A DNA stretch of 64,000 nucleotides from Adiantum capillus-veneris (lineage: Eukaryota > Streptophyta > Polypodiopsida > Polypodiales > Pteridaceae): NCBI GenBank assembly GCA_014529385.2, contig CM043945.1, forward strand, positions 155,690,741 through 155,754,740. The letters run 5' to 3'. Every line of letters starts with the position of its first letter. Positions within the stretch are counted from its first letter, which is position 1. The position numbers and the translations under genes were made by a program. A model generated the notes under the pieces. It had not been told where the DNA came from, made no database searches, and saw nothing but the letters and a program-made list of their open reading frames with translations. Positions 49,620 to 59,677 of the stretch are shown in pieces.

Positions 49620-50690
49620 ATGAAAGCCAGGAGAGAACGAGAGCAAACGGTTCTATCCGAGGAGTTGAAACACACAAATGATAGATTAGAGCGGTTAGAG
49701 GATCTAGCTAGTCTAAGCTCACACAGTGCGGCAACCATAGCACCCAAGGAAATAGCAGAACTCAAAAGTGCAGGATTAGTGTTGGTAGAAAAGGTAAATG
49801 AGCAGTTAGACGCACTTTTAAAAGCTTACGAAGTCATACTAAAAAACCACCAGACCCAAGAGCAAAGATGGATGACTTATCCAAATGCAGAAATAGAAAA
49901 ACAGAGGTTGGAAATGTGTCGAAAGATGATTGAAACAACTCAATCCTTGATAAAAAACCCGCTTGGTAAATCTGCAAGTTGGCATGAAGTACCAGCTCCA
50001 ACCCCTATCAAACCAACTTTACAGAAACAAGTAGATACGAAGGAGAGACTCACGAATGCCTATGAGTTTAGGGGAGGGCCTATCATAGTGCCAAACACAA
50101 CACATGAGGAAAGTGATGGATTCCAGCCTAAAACATTGGTAGAAATGGGTAAGGATTGTAACGGTCTAGATGACCTGTGGAAGCAAATCCGTAATGCCAA
50201 CGAAGCCAACAGGGTGAGTTATCACATGAATAGCACGAGAAAAGAGAAAAATGAGATCTTACCTCCTATTGAAGAATTTGAGGCAAGATCACAAATAAAC
50301 TTTGATATACATTCGCAAGGGGGAGACCAGGGATCAATTAGTTCGGGGCATAGCCAACCAGACTCACTAAAAACTCTACCCTCTTACCTAGGAGAGTATG
50401 AAGCCAAGTCTGAGGTGAGAGCAATCCCATCTCAAAGACTTTCTTCTAACAGAGTGATGGATTCACAAGGGTTGATTGAGTTATTGTCCACCCCTGTGGC
50501 ATGCACAATCACATTAGCAGAACTGCTGAGGTTACAACCAAACATGTGGACCACCGTAGACAAATTCTTAGAAAAATTTGGAGTGAAAGACCCCACCTCG
50601 AAGCTTCAAGAAGGGATCAGAGAATTGGACAAGCCTCAACTAAACACTAGGCCAGTACCCTTAAACAAGGTTGGAGAATATTGTGAGTGA
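49620..50690 (+). pseudogene. gag-pol linker with coiled-coil N-terminus
   Basis: A 356-codon frame. It opens with a helical stretch of alternating Arg, Glu and Leu (EELKHTNDRLERLEDLASLS), consistent with a short coiled coil. Its middle (PIKPTLQKQVDTKERL, then DDLWKQIRNANEANRVSY) is unrecognised, and the end (SRLSSNRVMDSQGLIELLST, RLQPNMWTTVDKFLEKFGV) is followed by the protease. The frame ends in TGA at 50,688, in phase with the protease frame that follows, so one ancestral Gag-Pol reading frame is likely. Confidence 0.7.
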
Positions 50691-51155
50691 GAAGATGGAA
50701 ACACCACGCTACCAGTAGAATTCCAAGGAGTAGTTTCCAAAGCTATTCTTGACAGTGGAGCAGGAGTCGCTATCGCCACCAAGGAAATCTGGAAAAAATG
50801 GGGAAAACCGGCTTTGAGAGCTACCAGAATGAAATTTCAATTGGCAGATGGGTTCATGGAAAAGCCTCTAGGACTCTTAGAAAAAGTAATTGTCACCTCG
50901 TGCGGAATCGAGTATGAGCATACATTTGCAATAGTCGATTTTCAAAAAAAGAACAATTACGAGATCATCTTGGGAAGACCATTCATGAGACAATTAAAGA
51001 TAGTCCAGGATTGGGGTTACAACCACATATACCTTAGACATGGCAAGACTACAACCAAAATACACCTAAAAGACCATAGTTACAAGGATGTTAACCAGAC
51101 ACCGGTGGAAGAATTTGATTTAGCTACATTGGCAGGGTCCGAACTCCCAGCATAG
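50691..51155 (+). pseudogene. First retropepsin (aspartic protease)
   Basis: After the TGA at 50,688 the same phase gives LPVEFQGVVSKAILDSGAGV (active-site DSGA, GAC at 50,751), AIATKEIWKKWG, LADGFMEKPLGLLEKVIVTS and NYEIILGRPFMRQLKIVQDW. The last contains the hydrophobic-hydrophobic-G motif of retropepsins (IILG). Retropepsin cleaves Gag and Pol. It ends at TAG 51,153. Confidence 0.85.
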
Positions 51156-51179
51156 TTAGGGCAAAAAAAAGAGCTATGG

Positions 51180-51611
51180 ATGTGCGGAGCTTCACATTGT
51201 GGGAGATTAAAAAGAGAGGAATGCGTCTTAGAAAGAGCTATTGAGGACAAGGATTATATTTCGGAACCTTTTCCCGAAGATGCCTTGGAACCTCTGGAAT
51301 GGGAACACATACTAGCAACATTGGATGTCTGTACCATTACAGATAGTCCAACGACAAAATTTTACGATAAGGATGGCTATGATGTGCTACCCTATTACAT
51401 GGTAAGCCTTATACCAGGACGAGATGAGATTGTAGAACCACCAAAACAAGAAGAGTTTTATAACTCCTCTGACAATTTGGAGGTGAATAACGATGCAGAT
51501 AACGAGTGTTCAAACAGCTCAAGCGAGCGTGGGGAGAAAACAACGAATACCAAGTTTTATGATTTTTCCAATCAACACCCTAGACGCCAGGAACGCTATA
51601 GGAAAAAATGA
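51180..51611 (+). pseudogene. Protease-RT spacer
   Basis: An acidic stretch (EPFPEDALEPLEWEHILATL, TKFYDKDGYDVLPYYMVSLI) ending in Ser/Asn-rich and Arg-rich tracts. No enzymatic motif. It ends at TGA 51,609, then about 340 bases of decayed sequence precede the RT. Confidence 0.6.
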
Positions 51612-51949
51612 GCAGAAAACAAAATGAGAAAGAATCCTATGCCCAGGATAAAAGATAAACTCACTATCTAATGCTTGTCAAAGCAGATGATTGTGTTAAA
51701 GACCAAATATCAGGGAGATTCTCAAGAGTTCGAAGGGAACGAACGCAAGAGGAAATAAAACAAGCATGGAAAGCTAAAACAGAAACAAAATAAAAAAAAT
51801 CTCAAAAATCAAAACAGAAAAAAACGAAAGACCCAAAGTGAACCAAATTGGAGCGTAAAAAGAAATACCAAGAACTAAAACGGTTTTTACGAGAGGTATG
51901 GACTACGGAGGGAGAAAGTGATGGTAAGGAGGAGTAAAAAAAAGGAAAC

Positions 51950-53281
51950 ATGAATGTACCATCCCACTTTCAAAAATTCACCATCCAGAATAGAAAAATC
52001 ATAATGACACCACCAGTCAGGGAAAGAATAAACCAAGAATCTTACAATGGGCCGGAAAATGCAAAACGGATAGACCTCGTTGAACCAGGTGAAAAGCCTC
52101 AGCACGTCTATATCGCAACTGATTTAGAGCCTAAAGAAGAAGAACTGCTCACACAACTTCTCAAGAAGTATAAAGATGTGTTTGCATGGTCCTACAAAGA
52201 CCTCAAAGGAGTTGATCCATCGATATGCCAACATACAATTCCTTTGAAATTAGATGCCAAACCTATCAAACAACGTCCTTACACATATAATGACACATTT
52301 TCTAAACGAATCAAAGAGGAGATTGACAAGCTGATGGACGCTGAATTCATCTATGAAATCGAACATACAGATTGGGTGTCACTCATTGTGGTTGTCCCCA
52401 AAAAGAACGGAAAACTGCGAGTGTGTGTGAACCTCAAAAAGGTAAATGCAGCCACCATAAGGGATAATTATCCCTTGCCGATCACAGAATATGTTCTTGA
52501 GAGGGTGGCCGGGAAACGAGCTTATTCCTTTCTAGATGGGTTTTTAGGGTATAACCAACTGGCAATTGCAATAGAGGATCAACACAAAATAGCGTTTGCC
52601 ACATAATGGGAAATATATGTGTATAGAGTTATGCCTTTTGGCTTAACCAATGCACCAGCTACCTTTCAAAGGTTAATGACTCACGCATTCAGAGAATACC
52701 TGAGAATATTCTTAGAAATATACATGGATGATCTTTGTGTACACTCTCTTCTACGTGAGGAACATATTGACCATTTACAAAAGGTATTTGAGAAATGCAG
52801 AACATATCGAATCTATCTGAACCCAGAAAAGTGTATTTTTATGGTTAGGCAAGGCCGCATCTTAGGACATATTTTCTCAAGAAATGGCATAACCACTGAC
52901 CTAGACAAAATCAAAGTCATAGTAGACCTACCCAGGCCTACTAATGCGAAACAAGTGCAATCCTTCATGGGACACTCCGGATATTATCGCACAACCTCTG
53001 TATCGTTTGTTAGTCAGTTTAACTGGACTGAGGAGTGTGAAACTTCATTCCAAAAGCTTAAGGAAAACCTTGTATCAGCAACTATACTTAAGGCACCAGA
53101 TTGGGAAAAGATATTCTATGTTCACATTGACGCATCTGCATATGCAATCGGGAGTATTCTGGCTCAACTTGGAGATGGAACAATGGATTTCCCAGTTTGT
53201 TATGCAAGCCAACAGCTAAATAGTGCAGAGAAGAACTACACAACCACTGAAAGAGAGGGGTCAGGAATGATTACGCTGTAA
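51950..53281 (+). pseudogene. pol: Reverse transcriptase and start of RNase H
   Basis: Starts in EELLTQLLKKYKDVFAWSYK and DLKGVDPSICQHTIPL (Ty3 entry motif). Fingers: KRIKEEIDKLMDAEFIYEIE; VVVPKKNGKLRVCVNLKKVN. Palm: RAYSFLDGFLGYNQLAIAIE (first Asp near 52,530), MPFGLTNAPATFQRL, IYMDDLCVHSL (YMDD at 52,721). Thumb: CIFMVRQGRILGHIFSRNG, then GHSGYYRTTSVSFV, where a small deletion removed the RFI..IA segment and moved the frame (PLYRLL appears in the adjacent frame). RNase H then begins IFYVHIDASAYAIGSILAQL. A TAA at 52,604 sits where FATEW is normal, so a Glu codon was lost. Confidence 0.93.
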
Positions 53282-53836
53282 AGAATTTTCGGCATTATTT
53301 GCTTGCAAACAAATTTGTGTTCTTCACAGATCATCAAGCTCTTTTGTAGCTGGTAAATAAACCATGCAATACCGGGAGAATTGTACGCTGGTTTATTATA
53401 TTGCTAGAGTTTGATTTCGTAGTGGTGGTCAAAAAGGGTAAAACTCATCTACGGGCAGATCGTCTTTCAAGGCTGCAAAACAGGGAAGCTCTTTTGTATC
53501 TGGTAAATAAACCATGCAATACCGGGAGAATTGTACGCTAGTTTATTATATTGCTAGAGTTTGATTTCGCAGTGGTGGTCAAAAAGGGTAAAACTCATCT
53601 ACGGGCGGATCGTCTTTCAAGGCTGCAAAACGGGGAAGCTCATGAAGGAGTAGATGATGACATACCTGACACTTATCTTTTCAATATTGAAATGATACCC
53701 AAATGGTCTCAGGAAATTGTTAGCATTCTTTCCTTTGTAGGTAGGTTTGATAACAAGGAAGACATACCCAAACAACAAACAATTCAACAAAAAAAAAAAC
53801 TTCCAGTTGATTATAGGATGACTGTATCATCTAGGA
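53282..53836 (+). pseudogene. RNase H C-terminal half with 150-bp in-frame tandem duplication
   Basis: After a one-base shift near 53,278 the frame reads KNFRHYLLANKFVFFTDHQA (catalytic Asp in FTDHQ), then LVNKPCNTGRIVRWFIILLE and VVVKKGKTHLRADRLSRLQN (ADxLSR, the last catalytic region). The segment from 53,341 recurs at 53,491, 150 bases on, so the LVNKP...SRLQN block is present twice. One copy has TAG where the other has a Tyr codon. The frame continues DDDIPDTYLFNIEMIP into the integrase spacer. RNase H removes the RNA template after copying. Confidence 0.9.
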
Positions 53837-54985
53837 TTGGACCAGATTCTACGATTATGTATAAATCCGGAGGAATTCGAGTGTTATCTTGAAGAAGCAC
53901 ACATCCAAGATTGTGCATTTCATTGTTCGACAATGAAAACACACCAGAGACTGAAACAATTAGGGATTTATTGGCCAACTATGTATGCTGACACACATGC
54001 TTATGTTAACAATTGTACTATATGTAGTACCAAACGACCAATGGATCACGCAACATTGTTTCAGGTAAACATTGCACCTGCATGAGTCAATATATCATTG
54101 ATTTCTTAACCATAAGTACGTTTCCTGAAAACATAACAAGAGCACGGAAAAGGGCTATAGAGCTGGAGGCTCGCGACTATAATTTAATTGGGAACCAAAT
54201 CTATAAGCGAGGAAAGGAAAATCAACTTAGAATCTGTGCAAATGAAAGTGAATACCTGTTGATTCTAGAACACACACATGGAGGAATAAGTGGAGGCCAT
54301 TTTTTAGGCGATAAGATGAAAAAAATTGTCTTAACCGTAGGAATATGGTGGCCTACATTGCATATGGATGCTCAGGAGTTTGTAAAGCGTTGTGATGCAT
54401 GTCAGTGCACCAAGGTGCTGATAAAGAGAGATGAGATGCCACTACGGCCAATGATGGGAGCAAGGGCATTTGAAAAATGGGGCATTGATTTTGTGGGGCC
54501 TATTTCACCCCCTGCATATCGCACCCATACCCAATATATCATTGTGGCTACAAACTATCTCACAAAATGGGCGGAAGCCAAGGCAACAGAAAAAGCAGAC
54601 GCAAGAACCACTGCACAATTTTTGTATGAGAATGTATTTGTACGATACGGATTACCAATAGAAATTGTCAGTGATCGAGGGACACATTTTCTTAATGAAG
54701 TCATTAAATGTCTGCTAGAGGAATTCATGGTCATACATAGAAAATCTGCTCTATATCATCCACAGGCAAATGGACAAGCTGAGGCCACAAATAAAATACT
54801 ATGCATGGCTCTCACTAAAATTGTATCAGAGTCAAGGACAGACTGGGATCAGCAGTTACACTCAACACTATGGGCATACAGGGTAGCATACAAAACATTA
54901 TATGGAACAACATCGTACAACATGGTGTTTGGCCTAAATGCTATATTACCCATAGAGTTTTTAATTCCAAATCTATGAGTAGCGA
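53837..54985 (+). pseudogene. Integrase with two H2C2 zinc-binding modules
   Basis: First zinc module (53,837-54,085): EEAHIQDCAFHCSTMKTHQR, YWPTMYADTHAYVNNCTICS. Then 54,082-54,978: VNIAPA...DFLTISTFPENITRA, RDYNLIGNQIYKRGKENQLR, a second module EHTHGGISGGHFLGDKMKKI, WWPTLHMDAQEFVKRCDACQ, then the catalytic core with FEKWGIDFVGPI (Asp at 54,487), EIVSDRGTHFLNEV (Asp at 54,673) and HPQANGQAEATNKI (Glu at 54,781). The DDE triad is intact. Two adjacent H2C2-like modules are seen. The second lies where the usual integrase module is, so the first looks additional. Frames are interrupted only by a short shift near 54,083. Confidence 0.85.
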
Positions 54986-55118
54986 AACGCTTAGAATGGA
55001 CAGGGCATGAGCTCTCTTCAAGAATAGACGATCTTGAAAAGCTAGATGAACTTCGCTTACGAGCTGTGGCTTCGATCTATGCTAAAAAGAGAAGACAAAA
55101 AGAGTTTTTGACAAGCAT

Positions 55119-55304
55119 GTGCGCATGAAAGAGTTCAAAATAGGTGATTATGTACTTGTTTATACCTTGAAGCAACATGCCAAGAAACTTAAAAAGCAAG
55201 GGATGGGACCCTTTGTGATTAGTGACCTATCACAAAGTGAAGCTGTCAAGCTTGCTACATTATCAGGTGAAGAAATGCCAATTGGATTAGTGGGTGTCGA
55301 TTAA
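55119..55304 (+). pseudogene. Integrase GPY/F tail
   Basis: MRMKEFKIGDYVLVYTLKQH, AKKLKKQGMGPFVISDLSQS, AVKLATLSGEEMP. This GPF-containing module follows about 140 bases of decayed spacer after the core. The end of the tail reads into the second protease region. Confidence 0.82.
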
Positions 55305-55890
55305 AGAAATATCATTTACCACTAACACAGGATATGCTTCAACAAATCCATCAAGAGAAACAACGGATGAAGGAGAAATAGAGGGTACAAGAAGAAGCCC
55401 AAGCAAAAGCAAAAGAATGCATTGCAAAAAGATGGCTTCTACGACAACAACAACAATGTGGATCACCGTTGCGAATCAATGCCATTTGACTAACGAATTT
55501 TGATGAAGACACAGTGGAGCCAATAATTGCAATCAAAGTGTGTTGCAATCAAGTTGAATCGACGGCATTGCTTGATTCTGGAGCTCAAGAAAATCTAATC
55601 TCTTACAGGTTATACAAACATCTCAAGCCCAAAGGTCAACTACATCCTACTCTACAAGTGCTGGAAAGTAGTACATCATATTCGCTAAAAACAGTGGGCT
55701 GGACTATATTGCATGTACAAGTACATTAATATACTTACCCACACAAGTTTTATGTGTTTGAGGATGAAAGCACACAACACCCCATGTTGTTGGGACAACC
55801 TTGGCAAAAAGAGTATAATGTGCAGATAGATTGGAATGCGGATGTAGTCAAAATTCCTCATGCACAAGAACAACAGGTGATAGACTTTGC
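55305..55890 (+). pseudogene. Second retropepsin-like domain, downstream of integrase
   Basis: After a lysine-rich spacer with many Gln and Arg, the frame from 55,514 reads EPIIAIKVCCNQVESTALLD, SGAQENLISYRLYKHLKPKG. It keeps the active-site DSGA at 55,574-55,585, a long loop, then KFYVFEDESTQHPMLLGQPW, KEYNVQIDWNADVVKI. The LLG-containing C-terminal motif is the retropepsin signature. It is unlike the first protease in sequence, so it is not a recent duplicate. A stop (55,727) splits it. Retropepsin after integrase is not the standard Ty3 layout. Role unknown, perhaps processing of the extra proteins. Confidence 0.7.
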
Positions 55891-55895
55891 TTAGC

Positions 55896-56697
55896 AACCA
55901 CGGAAGAACCTAATGGCAACAACACAATCATTGGGGAAAGAACCAAAAGGATGGGTGCCACTAAAGAACCACACGATACTCATGGCGAACAAACAGGGAA
56001 CTGCCAACCATGTTCAATATAAACATAAAACAACACCGACCATAATGAAAAGATCAAGGTTAGCAACATGTGAAGGACAAGTATGGGTGCGGAAGGATAG
56101 AGGTGACATGGAAGACAAGCCACAATACAATAGAAGAAATCAATCCAAGCAGATAGTTCAACCAAAAACCAAGGGAATAAAACAGATACGGATCCCAAAG
56201 AAAATGCTCAGTAAAAACTTAAATTCACCTAGCATTTGGATCCCAAAACCAAAGCAACAAGAACTCCCTTCAGTACAAGCAACATGGGCATACAAACACA
56301 CATTACATATGAAACCAACAAACAGATCTATGTGGGTGCCAATCAGCAAAACAATGACAACCGAGGAAGTAGCAATAAACCTACAAAAACCTCCAAAGCC
56401 AAGCTACAAATGGAAAGAAAAAGAGACAAAGTCTATGGCCAATTCTTCCACAACAATTCTCTCCAAGGAGGCGACCATGGCCATATCGAGAATAGAGGCA
56501 AACCAAGCAACTTTTGCAAGAAAGACGATCAAACAAAGAGCGATAGAGTTACAACTTTTACTTGCAAAGAAAATCTACCGACCAAATTAACAACAAACAG
56601 GAAACCTCGACGTCGAATGCCAATAAGCATCTTGCTTATACCCTCCTCTTGCACAACATTGATTTTTCCATGCATTGACCGAGTGTGCATCATATAG
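55896..56697 (+). pseudogene. Basic ORF with repeated W-V/I-P-K-like motifs
   Basis: 225 codons from 55,913 (and an overlapping frame to 56,697). It is Lys/Gln/Thr-rich with GWVPLK, VWVRKD, IWIPKPK and MWVPISK spaced about 25-60 residues apart, plus a helical tail RIEANQATFARKTIKQRAIE. I do not recognise it. Strong positive charge suggests nucleic-acid binding, which is inference. It follows the second protease without a gap, in the same phase, so it could be the C-terminal part of a protease-containing protein. Confidence 0.5.
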
Positions 56698-58387
56698 GGC
56701 CACATTACACGGCCAAGCATCAGCACGATTTTTTTAACCCAGGCACGGCACATACACCAAGGAGATACCTTGTCGTCCGGGAGGACTCCGGCTAGAAGGG
56801 GAGGAGGCATTCTCAAATGCGGACCCAATGGAAAAAAAAGAGCATAAAAGGGCATGTTTTTCGACTATTTTAAAGGGTTGCCGTTTGATTGCAAAATTTT
56901 CTGAACTAACCCAAGTACATATGCCCTTATACAACATGAATCTACAAGTATATGGGGCTAAACGCCATATCAAACCCCTAGGTGTGTGTATATAGATAAA
57001 AATAGCCATTTTTTGGATAAAATATTGATAAAATGGAGAAATCCAGCCATAAAAATTGCATGTGAGTGTATATAGTATTTTGTAGTGATGTTTTTGAGTT
57101 ATTATGATTTTTGGGGATTTTCTGGGTTTGATTTTCTATTTTTCTTTTAATTTTACTAATTATCGGCAGAAAAACTTCAAAAATATAAAAAGCAGGCGAA
57201 AAACCGTCGTAATTAAAAAAAAAAATATGGGGATGATCAGTGACTATAGGACAACCTATGGTACAATGGGGGTGCAATTATGTGAATGGAGCGAAAAGCG
57301 TGTTTTGGCCAGATTTTGCCAGATTTTGACCGAAACGTTAAATTTCTCGGAAACTGGGCAAATGGAGTCCAAATCAAGAAATTTTTGAGCCTAAACCGCA
57401 TCTCGCAAGAAGGTGGGAGCACATGTCAAATTTCATGGAAAGTGGTTCGGGGACCCCCATTATAAGAAATTTTCACTTCATTTTAAGCTCATTTCTACTA
57501 TTGACTTTTGAGAGAGAGCTCCTGCCACCTAGAGCGAACAGGACTTCTAGTAGCTTCTACGACGCGAACGACTACCCGACAGGCTCCAGACATGAGAGGT
57601 AGGCTCACCACCTTGAGCTTTTCGCGCATGCTTGTTGTTTCGTCACGAAAACTAGCGTAGGGTTCACATAGAAAGCGAACGGTAGAGACCTACAGGTAGA
57701 AGTGACCACCTAACGGCTAACCCAAAAGCAATGAGACCACTTTTGGATGACCAAAGGCAGCAGAAAACTATCGAAAAAAACCCTAATTCCTAGAGCCCCG
57801 CAAGAGGCCACCAAATGGGAAATCGGCAAAAAAGACGCCCAAATACTACCAAAACTCATGGGTGGGAGCATCTCGACATGCTTGAGAAGTCTATATAGCC
57901 TACATGGCCATAAGGTGACCCAAAGCCGCACTAAACTTCAAAAATGGCATCAGACACACAAAGCGTCAAATAACTCCCGCGGCCAAACCGCATGTCCGTT
58001 TGCCACCAAACTTCACGAGCGGCTTTCCTAGACCATCAACAACCAAGTTGTATGGTGGTAGACCACCACAAGTCATCGACGACATGTAAACGCAACCACG
58101 GGAACTTCTAGAGCGACAAATTGCAAAACGGAGCTCCGGAGAAGCCAAAGTCAACAAAAACCATATGGCAAGGATCCCCAAGGGACCGTGAAGCTATGGA
58201 GACCAACATCAAGAAATTTCATCGCCGAAAAGCACTCCAAGAGTCCGAAAACGGCTCGAAGGCTCTGAAATCCACACAGGCAGTTTCTTTCTATCAATTT
58301 GACTTTTTTGTTGAAATAATGCTTAAAAGGGACTCAGGGGGGCATAGGGCAGGCACCAGTAGTACTTCCAATGAAAATTTCATCAAG

Positions 58388-58409
58388 AGACATCCCACGT
58401 AGGATGTCT
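58388..58409. repeat. Palindrome, downstream copy 1 (22 bases)
   Basis: agacatcccac / gtaggatgtct; lacks the two central bases of the 24-base form. Confidence 0.88.
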
Positions 58410-58670
58410 TAAGGCCAAATCTGGGCACCAAACCTAACATTTCTCATCACACACAGCTTCTGAATAGCCTGTACAAGCTAGCCACTAAGTTTCATCACAT
58501 TTGGACAAAAATTGACCTCATGTGTACCAAAAAACGCAAAGTCAGGGCATAGAGGCAATAATGGGCCATAGACCTACCAAAACTTGTCCAAATCACATGA
58601 AACTTGCACAATACACTCATGAGCACATTGCCAACCTATCTTTGTGGTCACAAGTGAAAAATGATGAAAT

Positions 58671-58694
58671 AGACATCCTACGCGTAGGATGTCT
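58671..58694. repeat. 24-base palindrome, downstream copy 2 (perfect)
   Basis: agacatcctacg / cgtaggatgtct, exact inverted symmetry. Contains the MluI-type hexamer acgcgt at the centre. Confidence 0.96.
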
Positions 58695-59203
58695 AAATGA
58701 CATTTTTGGCCCCCAGCGTGTATTTTTCAGTTCCAGATCTCTTTATGACCCTTTCATATATCAAGTTTCAAGCCATTCGCATCACATTGGTCCCCAACAC
58801 CTCGAAGATACACTTTTTGAGCCCAAAAAACACTACACATGCTCTTACCAACACCAATTCTTGTCCTCGGGGGTTTCACTATGTGTAAAACTACCATATC
58901 ATGTGCGTTCAAGACATGTTTGTAAAATCCCTTATCTGTGAATTTTGTTAAGAATATAATGTACCCTTTTCTTTCTAAATCTGTAAGTTTTTTTTCAAAT
59001 TTGAAAAAATAATGCCCTTCTGTGTATATAGTTCTATAAGTTTCAAGAACTTTAAATACCCTTCTGTTGAACTCACATGATAGGTTACATTTTTATTAGG
59101 TGACCTCCCCGGGTTCTTGTCCAAATCAAAATCCAAGAGCAGGGCCATGATCCACAGGCCAAGAGCTACCCATAGAACTAATTCCAAGCTATTTTGATGA
59201 AAA

Positions 59204-59227
59204 AGACATCCTACGCGTAGGATGTCT
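59204..59227. repeat. 24-base palindrome, downstream copy 3 (perfect)
   Basis: Identical to the copy at 58,671, although the flanks differ. Confidence 0.96.
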
Positions 59228-59342
59228 CCAGCATGATTTTGACCTACTGTGCAAGAAATGACCTCATGGGAGCCATTACCATGGTGCGAGAAGCTCATAT
59301 ATCAACTTTCAACCCATTTGAATATCATTTGCCACTTGTTGT

Positions 59343-59353
59343 AGACATCCTAC
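59343..59353 (+). repeat. Palindrome half-site
   Basis: agacatcctac followed by caatttg; second arm missing. Confidence 0.75.
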
Positions 59354-59487
59354 CAATTTGTGAGCCTAAAGCCTGAATCTACCCAAAAATGCACTTTTTG
59401 ATGCCCAAACCCAATTCCAATCACATAGCCATGTTGCGCAGACCAAGGGCCACCAGCCTGCCAAGTTTCACCAAAAACTGATGAAAT

Positions 59488-59511
59488 AGACATCCTACGT
59501 GTAGGATGTCT
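59488..59511. repeat. 24-base palindrome, downstream copy 4
   Basis: agacatcctacg / tgtaggatgtct, one mismatch at the centre. Confidence 0.94.
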
Positions 59512-59677
59512 AAACGATAAATTTTGGCTAGAATGATACTGTGAGCACATGCACAGTTTCCCTAGTTCTTTTTAAGTTTTATTTTCAATTTTCAAGTCAT
59601 TTGGATAGTTAGAACTTAGTTTCTCAGCTGATACGGAAAAAAACGCTAACTTCAGACTACTGAGTGCAACAGGATCT

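Larger units (their letters stand above)
56698..59677 (+). other. 3 kb untranslated region with second palindrome cluster
   Basis: No coding motif. Contains four full palindrome copies and one half-site at 58,388, 58,671, 59,204, 59,343 and 59,488. Around several copies the context gatgaaatagacatcc is repeated (58,664 and 59,481; 59,196 with gatgaaaaag), with further phrases such as ccaagctatttt/ccaagtttcacc upstream. A splice or transcription signal for the downstream ORF could be here, but no confident one is seen. Confidence 0.8.
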
